DNA of 64,000 nt from Acanthosepion pharaonis (GCA_903632075.3 CAHIKZ030000810.1:352501-416500); one strand, 5' to 3'. Shown: positions 34,482 to 46,568, counted from the stretch's first letter. The notes: a model not told the origin generated them from the letters alone. A program made the numbers and translations.

Positions 34482-34558
34482 TTTTTTTTTTTTTTTTTTT
34501 TTTTAACAACCTTTCTTGCTAAAGGTCAGTCTTCTTGGGTTTCTTTTTAGCTCCGTCC
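34482..34558 (-). other. Basic mini-frame followed by an A-tract
   Basis: On the minus strand an acceptor-like TTGATCAG at 34,559 precedes codons DGAKKKPKKTDL and a stop (34,519-34,521), then 14 bases and a run of about 23 A. It looks like the 3' end of a retrocopied mRNA or a tiny last exon. No family recognised; chance is possible. Confidence 0.25.
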
Positions 34559-35884
34559 CTGATCAATTAAATAAATTGTTAGACTTTTGTAGTTCTACAC
34601 AAAGAGCGAATGCTATCAAAAGTTCGAAATAAGAAAATTGAAACAAAAAATAAACAAAGACTAAGTGTCGGGTTAGAGAGGGTATCATTTGAGACCCTTT
34701 TCAAAAAAAAAAAAAAAAATTGCAAAATATTCGGCATTTAGGTTCTTTTTGCAGCGAGAAAAAGAAAATGCACTTTTTTTTTTCATTTAATTACAGACGT
34801 TCGGTTAAATTTTTTTTTTTTTTTTTTTGTTTGTTTTGGTGGATATGCAGAAGCCACGAAACTGAAAGTAAATAAACAATGACGGAATTAGCGATTGTAA
34901 CGCCGACTAATACTTCTTAGTTTTATTTTTATTACATAACTAACTACAATTAGCAAACTGGTGCCACATAAGGTTCCTGGTTTTCCGCTCTGCCATGACT
35001 TAGGGGTCCTGGCACATATGAATCCAGTTACCGAGAAAATATATTAAAAAAAATGCAAAGAATAACTGTTTAGTTTGTTTATTTATTTTTGTGTTTTTTT
35101 GTTTTAGACAAATACGCTTTTTTGTTAATTCAAATTGGTAGCATTATCTTCCTCATTTCAGGTTGTAAGAGGGTCTAACTTGTTAAAATCTGGGTTTAAA
35201 AAAAACAATCACAAAATTTTTTAAGGCGGCCAGGGCGTCCCAGTCTCAACTTGGAAGATTGGCGCAACATAATCTGTTTAAAAAAGTAAACGGACACATT
35301 GGTTGTTTCAGAAGTTAGGTGTTAAGTTTAAGGTACCTCCATGAAAAATGAAAATCAATAAAAAGAGCATAGAATGACAAGAACGACCTTATTTGATGAA
35401 AAAGAAATTTTATAATCTTACTGTTTTCTCAAATCCAGATAGGAGAAAAAAATTCAAACTGCTGATTTTCAAAGCAAGTAGCAAACTGCATATCAACTTT
35501 TATACAAGTCGCACAACGTAATTTTCCAACTATCACTTTTCCTTCCATTAGGTCTTGTCCTAAATATTCAAGCTTAGACAAAACATTATTAACTAAAAAG
35601 TAAAGAAGAAAGAGAGACCCTCTAGCTAGAGCATAAATGTCCAACCCACGAGCCGCACTTGTTATTTTCATGCAGCCCACTGCACCCTAAAATTTTTAGG
35701 TATATTTTCATTTACTCTAGTTATTTTTATTATTCTCAGATTGTGCTGATAGGTTCACTTCCCCATTGCACTAAGACGGGGGCAAAGGCCTTTGCTGAGA
35801 CACACCGACTAGTGTGTGGGGGCAAATAAAAATCATTTAGTTTGTCTAAAAACTGTTATATATATCGGGTAGTACATACTGCTA

Positions 35885-36035
35885 TAAACAATTGTTAAAA
35901 AACATCAAAACTGCTGAAAGAAATAGGTTGAGTAATTCCTATTTAACTAACATTCTTAAAATAAATACTAGTACTATAAAAACAGATATTAGCAATATTA
36001 TAAAAGGAAAGCAATGTCTAAAATCACATCAGATT
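35885..36035 (+). pseudogene. hAT transposase C-terminal remnant
   Basis: The plus strand reads MLKNIKTAERNRLSNSYLTN, ILKINTSTIKTDISNIIKGK, QCLKSHQ. R-RL-N--L---L-I--S--K-DI--L-K-KQC--SH is the typical extreme C-terminus of hAT-family (GTF2IRD2/SCAND3-like) transposases. The rest of the gene is absent. Confidence 0.6.
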
Positions 36036-36111
36036 TATTTTATTTTGTGTAATTTCTTTCTTTTTTTAATGTTAGTTTGTTATCAAAATTTTATATTCAC
36101 AACATTTTGAA

Positions 36112-38285
36112 TTTTTTAAGAGCATTTTTTTAATCGAAAATACCCCATGCAAAACAGTAATGCTACTAAAACACAAGGAGTTACAAGGTGTGTAAGAATT
36201 AGGAACAGAAATAATAATGATGAACAGAAAGAGAAGAGAGTAATCAGGTGGACAGTAGATAGCGATTGATATTGCATTTAAATTTTTACAGATTAAAGTT
36301 GGCTGGAAAGCATAGAGCCAGAAGGGAGTTCCACAAGCGAGAAGTGCAAGAGAAGCAACTGTTAGCATGGAATTTGCAGCTACATCTAGCCAGCTCAACT
36401 GTAAATTAATGAGATCTCAACATCAGTCTAGTGCTGTACTTAAATTCAAAAACTCTAGGTACCATAGTGAAGAGCTCATTCGAACTAATGCCATGAAAGT
36501 ATATGTGGCAGCAATATTCTAAACACTGACGAATGGTAGATTTATAAATATGTAAGATAGAGTCTTGAGAGAAAGATTGTTTCCATCAACATAGTAAACA
36601 GACTTTCTTAGCACCTGACCTAGCAATGGATTCAATATAGTTTTTCTACTTCATGTCAGCAGAGAAATTGAGTCTGAGAAGGTGCAACAAGTTACTTTCT
36701 TGGAGGATACATTAACCATGCTGATGGAAGGTAACAAGGAGTCTCTCAGATCATTAATAAAGAGAAGTTTAATTTTGGAGGTGTTAAAATTAACAAGCCA
36801 TCTTTTGCCCCAGTTAACTATGGTCTTGAGGTCGTTTTGGATATCAGCTACCATTTTGGCCGTACTATCAAGGCAGGAGTAAATTGTTGTGTTGTCAGCG
36901 TAGATACTGAGTTGAGAGCTGGTGTCATCAGGAAAGTCATTAATGAAAATTAAAAATAGAGTAGGACCAAGGATGGGGCCCTGGGGGACACTTGTATTAG
37001 TAAAAAAAAGGATTTAGAGGAGTGACCATTCAGGATAACTCTCATTTCATGATTTGATAGGAAAAACTGGATCATTTCAAAAAAGTGTCCAGGGACACTG
37101 TAACTTTTCAGCTTGTGGAGAAGACCTAAATGCCAGACCCTGTCAAAGGATTTCGAGATGTCTAATGCACCGTTTTTATCTAGAACATAATAAATTCTTT
37201 CCGCAAATATCGTCAGTACATCAGCAGTTGACCTGGAGAAAAGAAAGCTATATTGCTTGTCTGAGAAAAGGCCTTCCGATGAGAGATGAACTAATTCAGC
37301 ATTGATTAGGGCCTCCAGGAGTTTCCCAAAAAGTGGTAGAAAGCTAATAGGCAGATTGGTAAGCTGTCTGACCCTTCCAACTGAGTTCTTAAAAACTGGA
37401 ACAACAGATGATAACTTCCAGCAGGCAGGAGGCAGCAAGGCATTTATTATACAATTTAGATAGAACAGGAGTCAGTTTGGGAGCACATTTCTTAATAACT
37501 ATTACAGGGATACCATCAGGTCCACATGCTTTGTGGGGATCTAGGTTAGAGATGAGAGCAGACACCATGGAAGATGTTATATGCATATCACTCAACAGAG
37601 ACTCAGTTCTAAGAGGGAAGTTAGGCAGGAATATTCCAGATGAGTCAAGTGTAGAGTTTAAGGAGAATTTATGGTCAAAACATTCAGCTTTATCAGCATA
37701 GGATGATAACACCTCATATTGATTGAAGAGGAGAGGAATAGAGACCTAACATTTATTGAATGCCTTATTATGGAATTTCCAGTAATCATGAGAACTGAAG
37801 TTGTTAGAGGCTGTGCAGTGCCTCATTCTCTCGGCAAACGCACTTTGCTCCTTCGAAGACTCGCTTACATTTATTGCAAGCAGCAATGAATAGGTGCCTG
37901 TTGTGACAAGAGCCATCACGCTGGTATAGCTGAAAATAGTGGTTCCTGTGTGCTATAGCAGCTGATCATGCTGGTGTGAACCATGGAGAGGATTGAGGCT
38001 TTATCTGGTATTTCCAAGAAGAGATGAAAGTGTCCATGCCAGCTTTGACCCAAGAAGAAACCTCAGTGGCACAATTTTCAATTGGGAGTTTAAAGATATC
38101 TGTCCAAGGGGTGTCATGGAGAAAATCACAGAGTGAGTCCCAATCAGCATGCTGGTAATGGAAAGAGGTTATATGAATAAGGGCTTCCTGTGTAATAGAG
38201 AATTGGAATGAAATATCAATAGCTACCACAGAGTGGTCAGAATTACCAAGAGGGCAGTGTTGCGAAGCTTGGCAAGAGCAAGGAG
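36112..38285 (-). pseudogene. CR1/Jockey-like LINE with decayed reverse transcriptase
   Basis: From right to left on the minus strand: a pre-RT linker (37,966-38,229), NLDPHKACGPDGIPVIVIKK (RT block near 37,550), SSVVPVFKNSVGR and LPISFLPLFGKLLEALINAE (near 37,350), LDISKSFDRVWHLGLLHKLK (near 37,140), IYADNTTIYSCLDSTA with catalytic YADD altered to YADN (36,891-36,902), the thumb NDLKTIVNWGKRWLVNFNTS K, then the C-terminal SLALLACGTPFWLYAFQP. The endonuclease is missing, frames are broken, and a normal CR1-type 3' end lies near 36,115. Inserted into the hAT element above. Confidence 0.8.
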
Positions 38286-38759
38286 AGTACTTTTGTATAT
38301 AAAGTACTTTTGTGGCCTGGTGAATATACCTAAATTTCTAATTTGGCCCATTAGGAAAAAAGGTTGGACAACTCTGAGCTAGAGTTTGGTGGGTTTTTTT
38401 TTTTTAATATCAGTATTATTTGGGGTTTTGAATCAGCGTTGGGTTGCTTTGAAAATCAACATTTGAAATTCTGTTTTTTTTTGGGTTCAAATGCCATCCA
38501 CTGATATTGGTGGGTAGACAGGCATAGATATCTCATTAGATCCCAGAACCTCTGCACCCATATCTTGGAGGTATGCATCAGTGATAGGAGTTCAAGATGA
38601 TGACCTCAGAGATTGAACAGGGAGAACGCTGGCAGAGTGCATAGTTGTGGCAAGGGAGAGGAAACAGCAGGGAACATTGCTGCAACTGTCCATGGTCCCT
38701 GACCCTCAGCAACAAAAATGAGAAAAATCAAAAAAAAAAAAAAAATTTAGATTTTTTTA

Positions 38760-39420
38760 ATACTATTGTTCACTTAATACAAGGCTCAGAAGCCACTCAA
38801 GGTAGGGGTTATTGAATGATTTTATTGTAAATGCAGGAATGAATGAGGTCACTGTAAAGTGGGAGTTAAGAAGTGTAGATAATGAGGATATGTAGGTTAG
38901 ATAACGGTTGACCCTAGATTTGAAGAGTTTAAGATTGTATTGATTGAGGAAGCATCCAGTTGGGAGTCTGTCCTACAAAATAATTGTTCTGGGGGGGAAA
39001 GCTGTCTGGGTTGAACTTCTTACCAATGGAATATGAAGGGAATGAGGATGATTTGACCCTGTGTACGTGACCTGGTGGGTCTTAATTGTAAGGGTCTGAA
39101 AGGGGAACTAAGGAATGTAGCTCATCTAAGCATCTGCAATGAAAATAGCAATAAAGAAGTGAAAGTCTAGCAACATTTTGTCTGTGTGGAAAAGGGCTGT
39201 AGCAGGGAAAATAATTCATCACCCACAAGGCTGTGTAAACACTTTTTTTCTCTGGAAAGTGAGGATTGGACAGTTCTGGCCCAGATATAGCAGCAATATT
39301 CCATTTTAGGACAGAGCTGGGCAGGAGGAGTTGGGACTTTCTGGAAACATAAACAGAACCGGCTATTTTTTATGCACTTATAAGACAACAGACTGATTAA
39401 AGTAGTTAAAGAGTTAAGCA
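38760..39420 (-). pseudogene. CR1-like LINE ORF2 C-terminal fragment
   Basis: The minus strand encodes PTPPAQLCPKMEYCCYIWAR, TVQSSLSREKKCLHSLVGDE, then a DE-FSLLQP block and a 3' region resembling 20,205-20,470. These match the RPCMEYCSHIWAG-LDR-Q--A-RLVGD--L-S-LQPL motifs of mollusc CR1-like elements. Confidence 0.7.
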
Positions 39421-39700
39421 TCTCATGAAGCTAGCAAAGTGGCATATTTTTTTTTATTGCTCCCCACTTTCCTGTTAAATATTAAAAGGTTCAGTAGAAT
39501 ATAGACAGGTTATATTTATTCAACAGGTGGACACCACTTAGCATACATAGTCGGACACTGTCACAGAGCCCTCTATCCCTAAACAACAGATGTCAAATCA
39601 GCAGCCAATATCAAATTACATAAGAACCAATAGAGGGTTTAGTTAACTAAGGGGAGACAACTCTCTTTTTTATTCTGGAGCAGCAGGCTAGTTGCTACAG

Positions 39701-39729
39701 TTTCATCTTTGCTTGACTTGGAAAGATTC
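39701..39729 (+). CDS. Penultimate exon of an unidentified plus-strand gene
   Basis: Acceptor GTTGCTACAG at 39,691-39,700 and donor gtaaga at 39,730. Two bases complete a codon, then SSLLDLERF in frame with the next exon. Only this frame joins to an open reading frame that ends in a stop at 40,082. Codon use is ordinary coding-like. The family is not recognised. Confidence 0.5.
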
Positions 39730-40010
39730 GTAAGATGAACAATGACCTTTGTAGCAACAAATAAGAGCAAATATTAGAGTGTTTGGAAAGTAGTTATGTA
39801 TTCTACTGCAATACATTATGACTCAGCCAAGATTGAATGGTAGGAAACTGTGTTTACCATTTCTTCTGTAGTGGTACTAATGTTAATAGAAAATGATTAA
39901 CATAAGTGCTACAAAATAAAGAAGTTTTTTATTTCCTTTTTACAACACAAGAACTTGTGGAAATATCTGATAACAAAAATTAATCGTTTGTGTTTTGTTT
40001 TTCTTTAAAG

Positions 40011-40082
40011 TCTCTGCGAGTTATAGAGAAATATCAGCAGCAGCGTGGCATTAAAAGCATTATCACCAAGTTTAGATTGTAA
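40011..40082 (+). CDS. Last coding exon of an unidentified plus-strand gene
   Basis: A strong pyrimidine tract (TTTTGTTTTTCTTTAAAG) precedes 23 codons SLRVIEKYQQQRGIKSIITK FRL and TAA at 40,080-40,082. Joined to the exon at 39,701 it gives a charged helical C-terminus. The ending GIKSIITKF loosely resembles a PCNA-interacting peptide, but the leading Gln of a PIP-box is not in place. Earlier exons were not found; much of the upstream DNA is the hAT/LINE insertion. 3' UTR probably follows into 40.1-40.8 kb. Confidence 0.5.
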   Translation, partial: SLRVIEKYQQQRGIKSIITKFRL

Positions 40083-42590
40083 TTTGATACTGTTCATTCA
40101 GTAGTCAAAGAAGTGGGCTGCTGGTGAGACACAGTTGTGTTCATCTTGCTGAAAAAGTAAACTGTTCTGAAGCGGTTTGAAAATATTCTCATTATTTAAA
40201 TGCTCTGATGGGATCATGCACACGTGCGTTAGCTCCACAAATTTCTTACGAAGCAACCACATATTTTTTTGTACACCCGATTGGTCAAAAAACATAGTCG
40301 AGTGTTTTATTTTTTTCAGGAAATGTGCATAGGTGTTTTTTATATATTAAAAATTGCGCCAAAGTTGTTCTGATTTTTCTAGAACTTTCCTTGACAGGAA
40401 ATTGCATCATTTCCTATACTTCTATCCAACAGTGTGTTGTGTGTGGTGCATTTCAGAGTTTAATCAGGAAAATTTGCAAAAAGGGAATTTGGGTTTCACG
40501 AGCTTTTGTTTGAAAACTGAACATAATGTTCCATTGTCTGCAGCTATATCAGGAATTGTAATATCAGGAATGCCAACCTTACATTTTTTTTCATCCCATT
40601 GTTACAGGTGGTGAAAAATGGATTTGCATGTCAACAGAAAAAAAAAAAAAAACAGGACTCTTTTGCTTTGTTTCTGGTGGAATATGAAAAGTGTTGTCCA
40701 TTCTAAGCTTTTGGAACATGGAAGGACCATCAATAATAAGATTTTGATGATAAAACTTTGTTTTTATTAAGTTTGAGGCATTTTATTCATTATGGTATGC
40801 TCATATTTTTTTAGCAAATCAGTGGAGGTACCTAATTTAGTGGATTGTTTATTTAAAAGAATGATTTTACATTTACAACACTCTAAAAACTAATACAATT
40901 AAAACTAATGCAAAGCAATATTTATCATTTACCAATTTATAAAGAAATAAATATGAATACAAGTTTTTATTTATAAATTTATAAACATTTATTAAATTAT
41001 TAAAATATGTGAACCAACTATAAGGAAATCCTTATTATTTACCATTTTATAAAGTTTTAATCAATTGGCAATTAGCCAATGTTTTGCCAATCAATAAACA
41101 ATATAATGGGATAAATAAACAATTGAATAAATAAATACTGTTTATTATTTTTGTTGTCAAGTTTCAAGAACAAAGAAAATGTATAAATTTCCTTTCATAT
41201 GTTTAGGTTTTATTACAATTCTAATCATGGCTTTTTAAAACAATAAACATTGCCAAGGCATGACGGTTAGTAAAATAATGGCATTGTCAAGGAGAAAAAC
41301 GTCCTTTTCACATTTTGCATTTTTTTGCTGGCACAAAGGTCCATGTTTTCCAATTTGTGTTTGTAAAGGTGTACGCAAATTTGTATTAATATTGAATGAG
41401 ACAGAGAGTTATTAAATTATCGATCACCTTGGATAAGTCTAAAATTCTAAGTTTGTACTTATGGTTTCGGAGGCAATTCATAATTGGTTTGATGTAATCA
41501 TCATTCATACTGGCTCACTGAGTGCATTTAGTTACATCAGTTAGATTAAGAAGATGGCACTCTGAATTTAATATTGCTTGCTGCATCAGAACAGTATAGA
41601 TTCATGTGACATTTATGACCTGCACCTGATGAGATTGAATCTCAAGTATTTATTGTAAATTGGAGTTTCTGGTGAAGAAACTCAAATTCAGGTAGGCAAA
41701 ATGCTGATTATTCATAAAAAGTATGTAGTGATAATAGGTTGGTTCAATGTAAATAAATGCAAGAACATTTGGTAGATGATACAATCACCAAGAGGACACA
41801 AGAGACAATTGATAGGTGACACTTTCACCTAAAATGGTGCTAACACAAATAAGATAACAATTCGTCTTGTATCACATTCACCAAAAGAAAATGACAAGCA
41901 CCTGAAACAAATGTCTGAGTGAAATATAACTAACACTAATTCTTGTTCCTATCTGACTATGTTTTTATTGATGAGTGACATTAGAGCAAAAGCCTTGATG
42001 GAAAAACTGCCATCATATTTCAACCTGTTCTTTTTTTTTCATTTCTTTTCTCTTGGCCAATATGTATAGATTCAGTGCTTTTTTTGCAATTGAGTCTTCG
42101 CCACAAGTTACTTGACATATTGAAGCTTGTAAGTTTGAAATTTAAATTTTGAATGTCTTTTTTCTGATCGACTTTCTAAAGTATAAATCTGGGAGCCTAT
42201 TTTTGCACAAGATTTGCCTAAGGTAATAATTGGATAGGAATAGCAATGTTATAGTTAATTTGTATATTTTGGATACCATTTATCAGGAAGATGTTTATTG
42301 CACTGCAGACATTGCATTCTCCTTTGTCTGCAATTCTCAAATGAAAGGTTGTATGCATTCCTCTTATGTTGGAAATGGTGTTTTTTTAAAAATTTCTTTG
42401 TTCTTGCGTGGGATTTTTTGAAAATTTTAATTTACAAAAAAATGTATTTTTACTACTCACCTGTGCTTAAGTCAGTTAGGTCAAACAATATAAAGGGGGA
42501 TAAAAATTTCTAAAAAATTCTAAATTTGGAGTGGGGCTGTATGCATGTGTAAGGTGGGATGGCGTCAAAATAAGTTGGTACCACTAGTGC
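40083..42590. other. AT-rich region without recognised genes
   Basis: Early part may be 3' UTR of the plus-strand gene ending at 40,082. From 40,800 to 42,590 it is low-complexity AT-rich sequence; I see nothing coding. Confidence 0.5.
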
Positions 42591-42594
42591 CTTT

Positions 42595-42677
42595 TATTGG
42601 GTGGGCAAAATGTTTGTTCAGTTATTAAGTAGAAAATTTAGTTCCTGAATCAAACAAACTTTTTGGCCAACCCAATA
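42595..42677. mobile_element. 79-bp mariner-type MITE
   Basis: TA at each end encloses TTGGGTGGGCAAAATGTTTG at the left and its inverted form at the right (CAAACTTTTTGGCCAACCCAA). The terminus TTGGG-TGGCCAAAAAGTTTG is the mariner/SETMAR type. Almost nothing separates the two inverted repeats. Confidence 0.7.
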
Positions 42678-42689
42678 TTTACACTGATA

Positions 42690-43849
42690 AGGTAACCAAA
42701 AAAAGTCCTTACCGTTTTTATGTTGTGTGTAAAGAAGTGATCACTGATGCACAAATAACTGTGTCACGTGCTAGGAAAGCAGTGGGCTGAGGTTATTACT
42801 CTTGACCAATGCAGGGGTGTTGTGCATACACATCAGTCATAGCTCAAGCAGTGGCAAGGAAACATGGCGAGGTCAGAGCTGCTTTATGTCTTTAAAGTGG
42901 GCTTGTCCGCAGCTGCATCAAGTTGACGAATATGCTAAGCCTTTGGAGATAATACTGTGAGAAAACGTACTACTAGGCATTGGTTCTAGAAGTTTAGGTT
43001 GGGGGGATTTGTCCCTTTGTAATGGACCCTGCAGTGGCAAGCCACAGATTCTGGATGATGTAGCCATAGAGGAGGATATGGTGAGCTTGCCAAACACTTC
43101 CAGATTTCTGGTGAAAAAGTCAGACTTCACCTGCACCCCATAGGGAATGCTTACAAGTTGAGTTAGGGGGTACTTCAGACACTGTTGAAAGCCAATAAGC
43201 AACAAGTGATAGCCTGTTTCTCAGCACCCCAACGTACCCATATTTAATAGTGCTCACCAGTGACAAAGGGTGTGTCTTGTATGATACTCCCCAAGTGTGA
43301 CAGACATTGGTTGTTACCATGAGACCCTGTGCCTCATACCACAAGACCACCTCTACATCCACACAAGATCATACACTGTATCTGATGGACTTGTCAACAA
43401 GTGGTGCTCTATGAGTGGCTACCAATGGGCCAAGTCAGCACTGTGGACATGTACTTGTAGCAGTTGGACTGTGTGCAACATGCACTGAAGCAGAAAGAGT
43501 ATGACAATGACAGGCCTCATGTGGTGCAGTTGACCATATGGCAACTAGACTGGGAGACACTGTGCCATCCACCTTACTCCCCAAACCTTGTGCCAACAGA
43601 TTACCACCTCTTCCATTTCCTGGAGCTTCCCTTGAAAGTCTTTCACAAATGAGGGAGACTTGCGGAAGGCACTGAGAGACTTCTTTGTGTCCAAGATACC
43701 TGATTTTTAGTGTCAGGATATTGCACAACTGGAAGCATGTTGACCAAAGGTTCTGGATGCTAATGGGGATTACTTGAAAGATGTCAAATTTGTTGTATAT
43801 ATATATATATTTTTTCTAATAAAAATGGCAAGGGCATTTTTGGTTACCT
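42690..43849 (+). mobile_element. Near full-length dead mariner
   Basis: Termini AGGTAACCAAAAAAAGTCCT and, reverse-complemented, AGGTAACCAAAAATGCCCTT are inverted repeats about 1,160 bp apart, the normal length for mariner. Inside, plus-strand frames give TTRHWFQKFR (N-terminal region), then QLDCVQHALK, DNDRPHVVQLTI, HPPYSPNLVPTDYHLF and DLRKALRDFFVSK. Second and third Asp of the D,D34D triad (DNDRPH and PTDYHLF) survive; the first is not recognisable, and many stops and shifts are present. Confidence 0.8.
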
Positions 43850-45720
43850 TGTGTAAGTTGAAGGGATCAGTGAATAAATAAATATAGTTGGTAGAAAAAC
43901 AAAAAACAATCTAAAACCCAATTTACTAAGCACAGATAGACCAAAAGTTTAATACATCAAGAAAAATAATGAAAGACAATTTCTTTTGAATTTTCAACAT
44001 TTAACTTTATTGAACAACATATTTAATGTTTTACCATTTTTCAGGCAACTTCATAAGTCCAACCTCCCAGAACTTTTTTTTTATCTTTCTTACCATAGAA
44101 CTGCTCAGGATACCTGTTACAGTCTTTCTTGAAACTGAAATATTTTCAATGAGGGACTTTTGTAAAGACTGGAGTCAATAGTAATTTGAAAATACAATAT
44201 CTGGTGAAGATGTTGGCTGGTCACCAAAGAAACAAAGTTATGCATTAACCTGTTATAATATACACTTTCTCTAAACTAATCCTGGGAAAATCCTTTTGGC
44301 TGATTGCAACCATCAATTGGTATGATAAGGAGCAGTACTTGTTCAATCATTTAGTTCTCCCTTCCAATTTCACAATATACAACAAATTACCTCCTTTGAT
44401 GAAATGCAGTCTTTGGGGCAGTTTAATACTGGCTCATTTTGCTTGCCCATAAACTCCTGCAGTACACCCCCCCCCCATAATTTGTTTTCAAAACAGAACA
44501 TTTAAATACAGCCCAGTAATTTTTTTAATTTGTTGCTTACTAACATGACCATGTTGGTACAAATAATTTTCATTGCTTGATTTAGATATTTGGAGTATGT
44601 TCATGTTGGATAATGTTGATTATTTTAAAGAAATGTTATTTGATTTGATTGGTCATCAATATCAACTGGTCTTTGTTCTGTGGCTTTGCTTAGCAAGGAA
44701 TATTCGGCACAAAACTTTGCTAACTACTTTTGATGTGTTTGATCATTTACAGTACCTTCTCCATAAATTGTACAAAACTTTTCTTTGCATGTGAATCACA
44801 TTTTTACCTTTCTTAAAATCTTTGAAAATATTGCTTACTCCATCTCCTTTCATTGCTAGAATCAATAAATGAAAATCTGCTAATATTAACATTTAAAAAA
44901 AAATTCACAGCATAATATCAATAGAAAAATTATTTTTGAATGTAGTTAAAATTAAATGCTCCTAATGTTGCCTATAAAAACAGAAAATTATTTTATTTGT
45001 GATGTAAGCAAAATGTCCATACTACTTCCAAAATAACCACTTCTTTCATTGCTTTCTTCACTAAAGATTGGTAATAAATTGGATAGTCACTCAAGACAAA
45101 GTAAGAAAACTCAAGAGGAAAAAAAAAAAAAAAAAATTTCTCATATTTTGTTAGCTGTTCCAAAATGTTCAAGCAGTTTACTTTGAAGGCTGAAGAAAAT
45201 ATCAGCCAGAAGCATTGAAATGCAATTTAAAAAGAAAAGATCACATCCAAAATCCAATTCTAACTCTGAATTTTCTAGAATCGATTTCTAATAGTCCAGA
45301 ATCCATAACTCTACCAACAGTTGTTATTTTCTGATCAAATCTCGCACTATGTACACACCTTCTGGAAATGCTAATTCATATGTAAAGCAGTTTAAAGGCA
45401 AACTAAAAATTTTATTCATTATATGTAATACTAAAATGAAAAATGAGGACTTTTTTTTTGTAAGGTAACCATTGTTTTAATGTTTTTTTTACAATGTGCC
45501 AGAGATGCAGTATAATTTCATTGATTCTTTTGACATCTTTAAAAATATCATAGAATTGCTTTAAACTAGATTTGATTCAACCCCAGCGCCCCTCAGTGCA
45601 TCATCATCATTGATGCTTACCCAACCATGTTTCTGGGGTGCATCTTTGATTATCTAATTTTTGACCAAAAAAACATGCCCAAGTGACTTTTGTACAATCA
45701 ATAAATCCACCTTCTTCAAA
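43850..45720. other. AT-rich region without recognised genes
   Basis: Contains a C-run near 44,467, an A-run at 45,119 and short open frames without family resemblance. I see no repeats with clear boundaries. Confidence 0.5.
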
Positions 45721-46036
45721 TGCTATAGGGTCTTTCCATCTCAAATAAATCAACAGCCATAGGGGACCCTCTCAGAAAAATAATCTGGGGAAATTCACAG
45801 GTGTTCCTTGATCAAATTCAAATATTAGATCTGTATCTTGAATAGTTTTAAAATCAGAACATCTTGAAATGTCACTGAAGTTTTTAAGTTTTGCTAAATA
45901 AGGATGTCAACAAAATTCTAACATTCAAAGTTCTAATGATATTGTATATACATTTTTGAAACTTGGTGACAATAGTTATTGTTTACTGTTGATTACAAAA
46001 ATATAAACAGCTTAGTTGTATGTTATGTACTTTTAT

Positions 46037-46417
46037 TTTAATTGATTGATTTTCTATGGCTTATCAATCCTTTGCAGGTTTAAAGCCAAAAAATATTTTT
46101 AGATTGTAAGAATTACTTTTTCGGAGATGCTAATGCTTTAGTGATACAAGTCCTACTAATGAACTCATAGCTTGGCGGAAGGTGGATTCATACCTTTCCC
46201 CAAGGGTATTTGCATGTACATGTATATAACAAATCAAACAAAAATTAGAACTGCTCACAAATTAACAATTCCAAGCCATTATTCATTACATCACCTGCAC
46301 ATCTAGGCTTACAAAACATCCAAGCGGTCACTCATCTAGGTACTAACCAAGCTTAATGTTGCTTAACTTCAGTGATCATACAGAAACTGGTGTCTCAATG
46401 TGATGCAGATGTAAGCC
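46037..46417 (-). mobile_element. 5S rRNA-tRNA chimeric SINE (copy C, best preserved)
   Basis: On the plus strand CCAAGCGGTCACTCATCTAG, GTACTAACCAAGC and TTGCTTAACTTCAGTGATCA are the reverse complement of 5S rRNA C-box, intermediate element and A-box regions, ending at GTAAGCC (46,411-46,417), the 5S 5' end. Then come a tRNA-like body, the shared core ATACCCTTGGG-AAGGTATGAATCC, and the tail TTTAAACCTGCAAAGGATTG then ATAAGCC. Confidence 0.7.
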
Positions 46418-46568
46418 TTTTATTTTAACTGAAGAAAGAAACTAAACCAAGGACATTAAAATAAAGATTCCACTAGATTAATTTCATTTTAAATATATCA
46501 AGTCAAAATAGGGAAAATATATCACAATTTTTACAAATAGATTTTTTATCTTTAAGCAACAGATATCT

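Larger units (their letters stand above)
35624..38384. mobile_element. hAT element with perfect 8-bp TSD, hosting a nested LINE
   Basis: AGCTAGAG lies at both 35,624-35,631 and 38,377-38,384. Between them the termini CATAAATGTCCAACC and (right end reverse-complemented) CAGAGTTGTCCAACC are inverted repeats, and the subterminal block CCTAAAATTTTTAGGTATAT on the left pairs with ATATACCTAAATTTC on the right. The total is 2,745 bp, but most of it (about 36.1-38.28 kb) is a LINE inserted later. Only the C-terminal part of the hAT transposase remains. Confidence 0.75.

Noticed and set aside
35302..35332. 21-nt plus-strand microexon-like KLGVKFK with AG and gtacct borders
   Set aside because: Phase can be satisfied by chance; no neighbouring exon confirmed.
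37389..37712. Possible host gene on the minus strand
   Set aside because: Contains the HKACGPDGIP motif of LINE reverse transcriptases and sits in the nested LINE.
46300..46417. Possible genuine 5S rRNA gene
   Set aside because: Heavily substituted, with an internal deletion, and fused to a tRNA-like body repeated at two other loci, so it is a SINE head.
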